From positions 76,186,009 to 76,250,008 of the forward strand of contig CM048591.1 of NCBI GenBank assembly GCA_026413225.1: DNA of 64,000 bases, written 5' to 3'. Below the pieces are notes generated by a model. It saw nothing but the letters and a program-made list of their open reading frames with translations. It had not been told where the DNA came from and did no database searches. Shown one piece after another: positions 1 through 9,720 of this stretch. The DNA is from Otis tarda. Lineage: Eukaryota; Chordata; Aves; Otidiformes; Otididae. Made by a program: the position numbers and the translations under genes. Each line of letters begins with the position of its first letter. The first letter of the stretch is position 1.

Positions 1-2
1 TG

Positions 3-620
3 GAGATTATTTATGATGACCTGGGCAATGATCAGTTACCTAAGGATCCAGATGAAGTCAGGTGCACACGGCAAATGTGGCGGAAGTTTGTTCGAAGTGC
101 ACCATCATCATATGCCAACTCATTGGCAGTTATGACCTGGAAAGATGGAGAGGAAGAAACAGTGGATGAGCTGGCTGGCCGACTCCGGCAGTACGAGGAA
201 AGCCTGTCTTCCTCCCTACGGGCCTGTGTCTCGGCTGTGGAGAAACTGTCCCAGGAGTTCCAGCAATTCAAAGCAGATATGTCCCATTCCCCACCGGTAC
301 GGGCCAATATGTCAGCTATTAGGAGTAAACGTTTCCCTGCTCAAGAGAGATGGTTTACGCGGCGAGGTATCCTGTGGTCTACCTTGCGTGACCAAGGAGA
401 GGACATGAGGGAGTGGGATGGGAAGCCTACCTCTGCCCTAGAGGCACGGGTACGTGAGTTGCGTGGAAAAACCATTGCAAATAGAAGTTCTCCCCGGAAA
501 ATTGTTGCACCAGTCTCCAATAGGCAGAGTAGAAGGAATAGCTTTAGTTCTGACCCCCTTGAAGGGACCTCTCGTGCATATTTAAAAGAAATGAACAATG
601 AATACTGTGGCCAGGATTAG
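3..620 (+). pseudogene. gag: ERV gag, 3' end (206 codons, truncated by window edge)
   Basis: The frame is open from base 3 to an amber TAG at 618-620. It reads through a basic and aromatic stretch (WRKFVRSAPSSYANSL), an acidic and glutamine-rich helical stretch likely to form a coiled coil (about bases 150-290), and a basic, serine-rich C-terminus. I see no CCHC zinc knuckle, which is unusual for orthoretroviral gag but known in some class III elements. The called start is only the window edge; the true start is upstream. The TAG is in the same frame as the protease that follows (see findings). Gag identity comes mainly from its position before the protease; the sequence is poorly conserved. 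Confidence 0.65.
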
Positions 621-940
621 AGAGGCCCTGCCTCCAGCCAGGTGGAGGAGAGGGATAACAGAGTTTATTGGACTGTGTGGATCCGATGGCCTGGCACGTC
701 AGACCCACAAGAGTACAAAGCTCTAGTGGATACTGGTGCACAATGTACCTTGATGCCATCAAGATATAATGGGGCAGAACCCATTTGTATTTCTGGAGTG
801 ACAGGAGAGCCCAACAGCTGTCTGTATTGGAGGCTGAAGTGAGCCTGACAGGGAATGAGTGGCAAAAGCACCCCATAGTGACTGGCCCAGATGCTCCATG
901 CATTCTTGGTATAGATTACCTCAGAAGGGGATATTTCAAG
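621..940 (+). pseudogene. pro: ERV retropepsin (protease), frameshifted
   Basis: Directly after the gag amber codon the same frame encodes a retropepsin with the catalytic ALVDTGAQCTLMPS segment (Asp codon at 729-731). The frame then ends at a TGA at 840-842. The homologous continuation is in another frame and includes CILGIDYLRRG, the usual second conserved block of retropepsins, at about 898-928. The break therefore lies around bases 805-820, within or next to the flap region. The enzyme would cleave the Gag-Pol polyprotein; this copy cannot be made intact without frameshifting. The protease is fused in frame to the RT that follows, as in most retroviral pol genes. Confidence 0.8.
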
Positions 941-2440
941 GACCCAAAAGGGTATCGGTGGGCTTTCGGTGTAGGTGCTTTAGAGATGGAGGAAATTACA
1001 CAGTTGTCCACCTTGCCTGGTCTGTCAGAGGATCCTTCTGTTGTGGGGTTGCTGAAGGTTGAAGAACAACAGGTGCCAATTGCTACCACAACTGTGCACC
1101 GGCGGCAATATCGCACCAACCGAGACTCCCTGATCCCCATCCATAAGCTGATTCATCAGCTGGAGAGCCAGGGGGTGATCAGCAAGTCCCACTCACCTTT
1201 TAACAGTCCCATATGGCCAGTGAGAAAATCAAGTGGAGAGTGGAGGTTAACAGTGGACTATCGTGGCCTGAATGAGGTAACACCACCACTGAGTGCTGCT
1301 GTGCCAGACATGTTAGAACTTCAGTATGAACTAGAATCCAAAGCAGCCAAGTGGTATGCCACCATTGATATTGCCAACGCATTTTTTTTCAATCCCATTG
1401 GCACCAGAATGCAGGCCACAGTTTGCTTTCACTTGGAGGGGGGTCCAGTACACTTGGAATCGACTGCCCCAGGGGTGGAAACACAGCCCCACCATCTGCC
1501 ATGGGCTGATCCAAACTGCACTGGAAAAGGGTGGTGCTCCAGAGCACCTGCAGTACATTGATGACATCATTGTATGGGGCAACACAGCAGCAGAAGCTTT
1601 TCAAAAAGGGGAAAAAGTAATTAAAATCCTCCTGAAAGCTGGGTTTGCCATAAAACGATGTAAGGTGAAAGGACCTGCAAGAGAGATACAGTTTTTGGGG
1701 ATAAAATGGCAAGATGGGCGTCGTCAGATTCCAATAGATATAGTCAACAAAATAACAGCTATGGCTGCACCGACTGACAAAAGGAAACGCAAGCTTTCCT
1801 GGGCATTGTGGGTTTCTGGAGGATGCATATTCCAAATTATAGTATGATTGTAAGCCCTCTGTATAAAGTCACCCGAAAGAAGAATGATTTTGAATGGGGC
1901 CCTGAACAACAGCAGGCTTTTGAACAAATTAAACAAGAAATTGTACACGCGGTGGCTCTCGGGCCAGTCCGGACAGGGCAAGAGGTAAGAAATGTGCTCT
2001 ACACCGCAGCCGGGGAGAATGGCCCTACCTGGAGTCTCTGGCAGAAAGCGCCAGGGGAAACCCGTGGTCGACCCCTTGGGTTTTGGAGCCGTGGATATAA
2101 AGGATCTGAGGCCTGCTATACTCCAACCGAAAAAGAAATCCTGTCAGCATATGAAGGAGTTCGAGCTGCTTCAGAAGTGATTGGTACCGAAGCACAGCTC
2201 CTCCTGGCACCCCGACTGCCAGTGCTGGGCTGGATGTTCAAAGGAAGGGTCCCCTCTGCGCATCATGCAACAGATGCTACATGGAGCAAGTGGGTTGCAC
2301 TGCTTACACAGCGGGCCCGAATAGGAAACCCCAATCGCCCAGGCATATTAGAAGTAATTACAGACTGGCCGGAAGGCAAAGATTTTGGGAAGGCACCAGA
2401 GGAAGAGGTAACGCGTGCTGAAGAGGCCCCACCATATAAC
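941..2440 (+). pseudogene. pol: ERV reverse transcriptase, two frame breaks
   Basis: The RT starts in the second protease frame. It shows the N-terminal LIHQLESQGVISKSHSPFNSPIWPVRK block, here cited only as an anchor near 1144-1228, then VDYRGLN and the first catalytic aspartate in ATIDIANAFF (near 1360-1388). A break at about 1411-1422 moves to another frame that holds LPQGWKHSP (1464-1490) and the catalytic YIDD (1554-1565). A second break at the A-run around 1776-1785 returns to the earlier frame, with the LGIVGFW and thumb/connection sequence following from about 1796. Fingers, palm and thumb are thus all present but spread over three reading segments. The element is class III-like by overall RT appearance; a phylogeny would settle this. 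Confidence 0.88.
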
Positions 2441-2930
2441 AACCTCCCAGAAAATGAGAAGCAGTATGCCCTATTTACTGATGGGTCCTGTCGTATTGTA
2501 GGAAAACATCGGAAGTGGAAAGCTGCTGTGTGGAGCCCTACACGACGAGTTGCAGAAGCTGCTGAAGGCCAAGGTGAATCGAGTCAGTTTGCGGAGGTGA
2601 AGGCCATCCAGCTGGCTTTAAACATTGCTGAACGGGAAAAATGGCCTGTGCTCTATCTCTACACCGACTCATGGATGGTGGCAAACGCTCTGTGGGGATG
2701 GTTAAAGCAATGGAAGCAGAGCAACTGGCAGCGTAGGGGCAAACCTATCTGGGCTGCCACTTTGTGGCAAGATATTGCTGCCCGGTTAGAGCATCTGGTT
2801 GTAAAAGTACGTCACGTAGATGCCCACGTACCCAAGAGTCGGGCCACTGAAGAACATCAAAACAACCAGCAAGTGGATCAAGCTGCTAAAATTGAAGTGG
2901 CTCAGGTGGATCTGGACTGGCAGCATAAGG
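2441..2930 (+). pseudogene. pol: ERV RNase H domain
   Basis: This lies in the long frame that stays open from about 1790 to 3793. LFTDGS (Asp at 2480-2482), a glutamate in AEVKAIQLAL, LYTDS (Asp at 2666-2668) and RHVDAH (Asp at 2819-2821) supply the four-acid D-E-D-D site of retroviral RNase H. The domain degrades the RNA strand of the RNA-DNA hybrid during reverse transcription. It has no internal stop, so it is one of the best preserved parts of the element. It passes without a break into the integrase. Confidence 0.88.
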
Positions 2931-3806
2931 GTGAACTATTTTTAGCTCGGTGGGCCCATGATACCTCAGGCCATCAGGGAAGAGATGCAACATACAAATG
3001 GGCTCGTGATCGAGGGGTGGATTTAAACATGGACACTATTGCACAGGTTATCCTTGAATGTGAAATATGTGCTGCAATCAAACAAGCCAAGCGGTTAAAG
3101 CCTCTGTGGTATGGAGGACGATGGCTGAAGTATAAATATGGAGAGGCCTGGCAAATTGATTACATCACACTCCCACAAACTCGCCAAGGCAAGCGCTATG
3201 TACTTACAATGGTGGAAGCAACCACTGGATGGCTGGAAACATATCCTGTACCCCATGCCACTGCCCGAAACACCATCCTGGGCCTTGAGAAACAAGTCTT
3301 ATGGCGACATGGCACTCCAGAAAGAATTGAATCAGACAATGGTACCCACTTCCGAAACAACCTCATAGATACCTGGGCCAAAGAGCATGGCATCGAGTGG
3401 GTATACCACATCCCCTATCATGCACCAGCCTCTGGAAAAATTGAAAGGTATAATGGGCTGCTGAAAACAACTCTGAAAGCAATGAGTGGTGGAACCTTCA
3501 AAAATTGGGATAAACATTTAGCAAAAGCCACTTGGCTAGTCAACACTCGGGGGTCCACCAATCGAGCTGGCCCTGCTCAATCTGAACTTCTACATATTGT
3601 AGAAGGGGATAAAGTCCCTGTGGTGCACGTAAGGAATATACTGGGGAAGACAGTCTGGGTCATTTCTCCCTTGGGCAAAGGCAAACCCATGCATGGGGAT
3701 TGCTTTTGCTCAAGGACCTGGGTGTACTTGGTGGGTAATGCAGGAGGATGGGAAAGTCCGATGTGTACCTCAAGGAGATCTAATTTTAGGTGAAAAGAGC
3801 CAATAA
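2931..3806 (+). pseudogene. pol: ERV integrase, frame break near the C-terminus
   Basis: The N-terminal zinc-binding HHCC module is visible: His codons at 2957 and 2972, Cys codons at 3059 and 3068. The catalytic core shows D (WQIDY, 3158-3160), D (SDNGTHF, 3335-3337) and E (KIERYNG, 3443-3445). Thirty-five residues separate the second D from E, the DD35E spacing of retroviral integrases. The main frame stops near 3794. From about 3695-3702 the homologous C-terminal sequence (VMQEDGKVRCVPQGDLILGE) is in another frame and ends at TAA 3804-3806, so a fourth break lies there. No dUTPase domain follows, although mammalian ERV-L pol genes are known to carry one. Confidence 0.88.
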
Positions 3807-4316
3807 TTTGAAGTGCTTGATATCTGTTACTATACAGTACTGTATGTCATTATCTAGCTATTATATGTCCCTCCTTGCTTCTTCCTGCTCCACGCCCTGA
3901 GAGACTTATGTTGTGTCAAAAGTATTATAGTAGAATCATCTATACCAACAAAGAATGAACTTTAATAAAACAGGAACAATTGCAGCAGTGATGCAACCAG
4001 AACTGGCTCTTGCTTCTAGCACCTACCAACAGATCTTCAATCTGCAGACTATGAACTTGTTAAATCACTTGTACCAGATAGACCTGAGGAAACACTGCGT
4101 CATCTGCCCTATGCTGAGAGACTGTTATGACAGATGGAGCCCAAAGTTATGGACTGGATAAACTCAACAGACCTTTCGAAGGGATGGGCCATGGAATAAG
4201 AGAGTTACATCTGTGTGTCTGCATACAAGTAGATAAAAGGAAGAAAAAGTTGATGATTAATCGGAAAGTGTAGGATCTGGGCATGATGTAGATGGTATGG
4301 AATAAGGGGTGGATAA
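3807..4316 (+). other. ERV 3' non-coding segment between pol and LTR
   Basis: About 510 bases hold no recognisable gene. The longest frame (3955-4161, 69 codons) resembles nothing I know and is within the range of chance. No envelope features (signal peptide, furin site, fusion peptide, transmembrane helix) are visible. The last 25 bases before the LTR are purine-rich (GGAATAAGGGGTGGATAA) and end directly at the LTR TG, so they probably include the polypurine tract that primes plus-strand synthesis. Confidence 0.7.
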
Positions 4317-4768
4317 TGTCCTGGTTTTGGCTAGGATAGAGTTAATATTTACCTGAGCTGGGTGGAGAACTGAAGCTGGTAGCCCCTATGGCTGAGATAG
4401 TTAACTAATTAGCTAACAGCTGGGGTTAATTTACCCAAATTAGCCAAAGGGCTATTCCATCCCATCTGACATCATGCTCAGTATATAAGTGAGGAGGGTG
4501 GTGAAGGGAGCCTCCCTGCTCCTTGGAAGAGACTGGGTGTGGAGATCTGTTGTGAGCTATTGTACTGTATTTGTGTTCCATCACTGTTTTGTTTTCTTCT
4601 GTCATTACTGTTAAATTTACTTTTTGTTTAATCTCAACCCACGTGTTTGATTTTTTTTTTTTTTTTTTTTTTCTTCTGGTTTTCTTTTTGTTTGCCAAAT
4701 CTCCTCCTATTCTTGGGAGTGAGAGAGAGACTGCGTAGTCTGGTCCCCGTTGGGGCTGAACTACGACA
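4317..4768 (+). repeat. 3' LTR of the ERV-L-like provirus (452 bp)
   Basis: The segment starts with TGTCCTGGTTTTGGCTAGGA and ends with GGGGCTGAACTACGACA, giving the TG...CA ends expected of an LTR. It sits directly after a purine tract. It holds a TATA box at 4482-4488 and a 22-base T run at 4651-4672. Its last 50 bases closely match the end of the solo LTR at 59677-61009 (shared GTGAGAGAGAGACTGC and TGGGGCTGAACTA), so the two belong to related families. The U3-to-R boundary is inferred only from the TATA. No canonical AATAAA was seen; ATTACTGTTAAATTT (4604-4618) may act in its place. The 5' partner lies outside the window, so LTR divergence and target duplication cannot be scored. Confidence 0.88.
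4482..4488 (+). promoter_or_regulatory. TATA box of the ERV LTR
   Basis: TATATAA lies about 165 bases into the LTR, in the position of a U3 core promoter. Transcription would be expected to start about 30 bases downstream, near 4512-4518. In a 3' LTR this would drive outward into the host intron on the plus strand, antisense to ZCCHC7. Confidence 0.55.
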
Positions 4769-5241
4769 ATTATGTCACCAAAACGTTTTTATACTGCCTT
4801 TAACACTGCCTACCTGAACGGCATTTTAGTGCAAAACGACTGTTAGGAACCTAAGGCAGCGGGTGGTCCTGCCCCTCAGCACGGGTTCCACATTATAGCA
4901 GGCAGAAACAGGAGGAAAGCACGGGTCTCCGGCTGCCACAGAACAGGCCACAGACGGAGATACAAAATCAGTGTTTTTAAAGATGAAATTGTGAGCGAAG
5001 ACATACCACTGGCGCTGGTCCAGGCTACAGAATGACAGGGCTTCCATCCATGGAGGCTTCTCACCCTCTGGTGACCAGCAGCATGTCCAAGCCTGCTGTA
5101 ACCGAGATGGCACCAGGGGGAAGCTCTGCAGCAGAGGAGCTGTAACGTCGAACTTCTCCTCCACTGGCGTGAGGAGGGAAGAAATGGGGTCTTATCGGCC
5201 ATGACAGCTGGCGTTAGTCATGGATGGCGTTAGTCAAAGCC

Positions 5242-5335
5242 TGCGTGTTGCCCCCCAGCTCGGTGGCGCAGTGCTCGCAGGGGGAAGTTGCGTGTTGCCC
5301 CCTAGCTCGCAGTGCTGTGGGAAGCCAGCCGCGGC
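5242..5335 (+). repeat. Short direct repeat, 47-base period
   Basis: TGCGTGTTGCCCC starts at 5242 and again at 5289, with similar bases following each copy (AGCTCG and GCAGTGCT). Just before it, TGGCGTTAGTCA appears twice at about 5211-5236. Both look like small local tandem duplications and not a named repeat. Confidence 0.6.
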
Positions 5336-7274
5336 CGGAGCACGGAGACGTCTGCGGCAGCTCCGCTGCCGTTGGCGGGTGGCACGCGGTGGGATGTCAC
5401 ACGCAGACGAATGGACAGGACAAGGCACACCGTGGCAGTCGCGGATGGCAAAGCAGAACTGTTCATTCAGAATATGCTGTTACAGCACAGCCACCCCTCT
5501 TTTAGAGAAAATATTAAAACTGCGTGTGTGTCGTGAAAAAGCTCTGGCACAGCAGGGCCAGAGCTTTACCAACTGCCAGCTCAGGTGGGCAAGATCAGCA
5601 GTGCACCATTCTCCGGTGCAGCTTCCCACTTCTGAAACACCCGTCCGGCTACGCCGACCTCCTCCAACACGCTCCCGCAGCCTTTGCTTTGGCTCCCAAA
5701 CTGTGCAGCAGAGCACGATGTAAAGTACAGCTGGCACGTCCTAAATCTGGCTGCACGAGACCCAAAGGCACAGAGGACCGCGCTAACCATCACTCAGCAA
5801 AGCGCGTGGGTCCAGGGACTGTTTCCAGACACCGCTCGGGCACGGGCTTTGCAGGGGTTACAGCAACCGCGCGGGCACAATTCCTGCGCAACTAGGTTTT
5901 TACTGACAGCTTTATTAACATTAACTATGTGCCTTTTACATTTTCTATTGAATTTTAATGTTTTATTTGGCACACTCAATTTAGACTACAGATGTATTTC
6001 CTTCTTCCTCTTTTTGTCTTTTTTGAAAGGGGGGCAAAAAACGTCAGTAAAGTCCCCGAATGGGCGCGACTGAGAATTAGTATTTCTCTATGCACTCAAG
6101 AAAGTAATAGATGGGAACCTGTTTCTAATAGTTTTACTTTCTGTGTTATCTGGAGAAAAACAGATTCATACATACAAAGTGGACTGTTTCAGAAGATAGT
6201 GCTGTGAAAAATGAAAGACTGTTCCAAAGTAAAAAGTGATTATTTCAGATGAAATGAGAAGCTCCAATGTCAACCCTACTGCCTGAATCAGCAAAAAATC
6301 AAAGCTTTGCACAGAATAGGAAATTGGAGATTTTCCTTAAATTTACATTTCTTTTTGCTGAGCACATTTTTGCTTAAACGTGAAAGAACTTCTTAGAGAC
6401 ACTCCTAGTTTCAGGCATTGCTTTTTGCTATGGCGCTGTAAAATGCTGCTGCCTGGGACTGGAATTCCATTAGTACAATTGGAAGAATTTATGTATTAAT
6501 GCTAGATACGAGCCACAACAGCCACGGACGACAGCTATTTTCAAGACTTATGCCTATGGATAACATCATGTAAATGAAATTTTTTTAGAGTAAGATCTTC
6601 TCAGGCATATTGACACTTGACCAACAGAAAATCCAAAATCATAGAACGTAAAAATATAAATTGTAGTTTCTGGAGGCAGAATGCATCAGAAATGTAGGCA
6701 AAATATCGATGTATACACCTCTGATATTCTTTGCACTACTGCAATAAAATCAGGAAAAACTTAACTCTAGGAATTTCATCATGAAGTACTGTACTACTAA
6801 TGAAAACCTAAGTGATACATACCATCTGTGTTCCATATATGAAGTATCATAATTACATAATCTAAAACCGTACAGTTTTGATATTACAATACCTGTAAGA
6901 GGCTTCTTCTCAAGACTAACCTTGTGATTCTAAGCCTCAAAAACCTTAAATTGAAAAGAAAAAAGAAAAAAAATAATCCTCATTAGTCAGAAAATAGCTT
7001 TGCTTGATTTCTTAAGTGCAGGGCCTTCCCCCTCACAAATACTAGGGAAGAGACGCTGAGATGCTGCCTCACACCAGCACGGTCGTACAGCCTCTTCTCC
7101 AACCACATGCAGACTTACCGTCAGAAACTTTCAGTGAAAATAGGAAACTAAGGGCAACGTAAGAAGTGGCAACATGATTATTCTCTGCAGGGTGAGGTGA
7201 TAAAACGATGTGTATCTACTACATGAACACTGACAATTCCACAAGACAGAACAGACTCTGAAGCTCTCTGGTTT

Positions 7275-7298
7275 AAAAAAAAAAAAAAAAAAAAAAAA
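7275..7298 (+). repeat. Poly(A) run, 24 bases
   Basis: An uninterrupted run of 24 A. It could be the tail of an old retroposed sequence on the plus strand, but the bases before it are not recognisable as a processed transcript, so it is listed as simple sequence only. Confidence 0.8.
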
Positions 7299-8739
7299 GT
7301 GCATCCTTAGACAGCACTATGATCCTACTCTTTCGAAAATAAAGCCTTTTCTTACAGCAACTGTTTTTTTTCTGGTGACCATTCTTGAAGTATCTGCTGA
7401 ACTTCTGGCAGAAACACAAAAGTACAAGGGAATTTACCATCTGAGCTGCACCTAAAAATACCGTGATTATACAGAAAGCAAAATCTCTTGTGAACAAACC
7501 CCACAGCTTGCAATGGGAAACCAAAACCTGTTTCTCCAGCCCGTGCTGACAGCACCTGCTGCTGCCTCCTGCCGCACACACACCCTGGCAGCGCGGCAGG
7601 GGAGACGCTGAGCTCTCTGGCTGTGCACCCCGGGGCGCGTGCACGCTCTCGGGGCCTTCTCTCCTGTGAAGGTCCTGCAGATGGACCAGCCTGGCAGAAG
7701 CTGGGATCAGACTCTTCCAGGACTGGACTCACTGGGGCCTAATAGATCCCTAAATCATGTGAAATTGCTTTGGCATGTGAGCCTCTGCTCACTCGCATAT
7801 GCAAACTCCAGGAATCCTTCAGGACAGAGAATACGCTCACGTTACACTGTCTTGAGCAGATTAATAATTTACAGAAAATACTGTTGCATGAACTGCTGAT
7901 TCACCCACAGCAACACGTATCCACAGCAGAATCCTAAACTACAGGTTAATCAAGATCTCTGAAAAACTGCATGAACAGTTGTTTCAAAACTCAACCAAAC
8001 CAAAACTGCTCTCCATTTGCTTCTTTACTTTGGCGCTGTGTATTAATTGTGTATGATGATCTCTCCCTGTTTTCGTCTCTCCTGTTGGTAATCAGGTGTT
8101 TTAATTTTGTTCTGTCTAGTAGAAATGCAAAAGACTAGACTGTGGGTCACCACCGCCTGCAAAGCAGGCGCACAATCCTAAAGACAGGAAAGTCACGGGC
8201 AAAGAGAAGAGATGTCACTGTAAAAGATGAGCAAAAAGAACACGCATAAGGTAATCAGAACTATGAAAAATACAGTAAAGACACCAGAGATGCTAACAGC
8301 GTTTTGTCTGATCGTCGCAATCAAAAGTACGCCACTTCAGCAGTAGGTGAGCTCACTGGGGCCCAAACCCCAATTGTTCTGTGCTTACCCCCATATGCAA
8401 GCCAGTTTGTTCCACCACGCACAATATTGAAACAAATAATGCTAAGCACCAAAAGATGTATCAGTTGCCATCAAGACATTTTTTTTAAGACTGTATATCC
8501 ATCTTCTTTTCAGAATTCACGCAGCTATTTGTGGCAATAAATTGTATCTAAAACCAAATATTACAAAAATTCCCTTTAGATTACTATTTTTAAAGTATTT
8601 CATGAAACAAAGTGGCTAGATGGCATTCTTACATCTGGACAGGTCACTTAAACACAGATTTTATGTGGCAACAAACCAGAAGAGCAGACAAAACGCAGAG
8701 CAAGCCCGCCTGCGTCTCCTCAGTTTCCTCTTTTTCTTC

Positions 8740-9720
8740 AGAGAAACTCCGATCCGTCCTTCTCCGTGTGCGACGACAACACCGTCCAGTGCCCCCTGGG
8801 GCGGCCCGAGCCAGCGAGGCCTGGGCACGCAGGGGCTCTGCGGGACAGCGGAGGGGCAGCGAGGCCGCGGGACGGGGCCAGGGCACAGTGGCTGAGCTCT
8901 GGGATGGCGGGGTCAGCGGGGACGGGGGTGGCGGCAGCGGCCGGGCAGCCACAGCCCGCCGGGGTGCAGGCAGCAGGGGCCGGCTGGGACAGGCAGGCGT
9001 CCACAGGCTGCAAGGCCAAGGAGGGCGGTGTGGGGCACCGCGGAACCTCCCGAGGGAGGTTTGGGCGAGGGGGAGGAGAAGGCAGGGGCCAAGAGCAGAG
9101 CGGGTGAGAGGGGCTGGGATGGAGGGGAGCACAGCCCACCAGCAGTCCCAAATGAGCCGGGTCTGCACAGACGCAACCCCAGCTCCAAGGCTGACCCTCA
9201 CCTGGGGCACTGGTAACGCATGATCCAGCGAGACTCTGGGCTGGCGGCAGCAGGGATGCTGAACTCCGGAAGGTGCAGAAAGCACAACGGCTTCTGCCCG
9301 AACTGCAACCAGGGAGGTGCAGCTGCACCAAGGGAGGCCAGGCCACAGCCAGCAAAGTGGGTGCAGACAGGGCTCGCCGTGCAGCGAGCCAGGACTGAGC
9401 TGCGTGCCCGGGAGCGCCGGGGAGCACACAGGGCTGCCTGGGAGTGCGGTGGACCCCACAGAGGGGTCCAGGAGCCTGGCACCGCCGCTCTGGACCTGGG
9501 CTGGCACGGACGTCCCTGGGCGCGAGCCGAGGCAGGGTAACGCCATCTGGACACGAGCGAGCGCCACAACCGCTCCACCTGCACAAACAGGTACACAGCA
9601 GATACACACCGGCAGGAGGGCTGCTCCGAAAACGCCTTCACGGCCACTGCCCACGAAGCGGGGCTGCTGCGACAGGGAGCGGGCGGCTGTCTGCCCAGGG
9701 AGGTCTAAGCAGCCGGGGGC
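8740..9720. other. GC-rich, CpG-containing block
   Basis: This block is clearly richer in G+C and in CpG than its flanks, most strongly between about 8790 and 9130. Long frames run on both strands (up to 336 codons on the minus strand), but they overlap in several frames at once and are proline, alanine and glycine rich. That is what base composition alone produces, so I call no gene. It may be a small CpG island or old GC-rich repeat material. Confidence 0.45.

Larger units (their letters stand above)
1..4768 (+). mobile_element. ERV-L-like (class III) endogenous retrovirus, 3' portion
   Basis: A provirus runs off the left edge of the window, so the 5' LTR, primer binding site and start of gag are not visible. 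In order it shows the end of gag, an aspartic protease, reverse transcriptase with YIDD, RNase H, an integrase with HHCC and DD35E, about 510 bases of non-coding DNA, and a 3' LTR. No envelope gene lies between pol and the LTR, as in known ERV-L elements. The plus strand carries the retroviral sense, opposite to ZCCHC7, which is the usual orientation bias for proviruses surviving in introns. At least four frame breaks in pro-pol show that it is defective. Class assignment rests on recognition of the RT and integrase and on the missing env, not on a database search. Confidence 0.9.
4769..8739. other. Intron-like DNA after the provirus, no gene seen
   Basis: There is no protein I recognise on either strand. 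A GC-rich patch at about 5215-5450 carries a short tandem duplication, annotated separately. The rest is AT-rich intron-type sequence with a 24-base A run at 7275-7298. Open frames here are short or lie in the GC-rich patch, where stop codons are rare. Confidence 0.6.

Noticed and set aside
3955-4161. Small frame after pol as a possible envelope or accessory gene
   Set aside because: Only 68 codons, no signal peptide, transmembrane segment or similarity; ERV-L-type elements normally lack env.
8644-9654. 336-codon open frame on the minus strand with several overlapping long frames
   Set aside because: Lies in a GC/CpG-rich block where stops are rare; proline, alanine and cysteine rich with no motif, and overlapped by similar frames on both strands.
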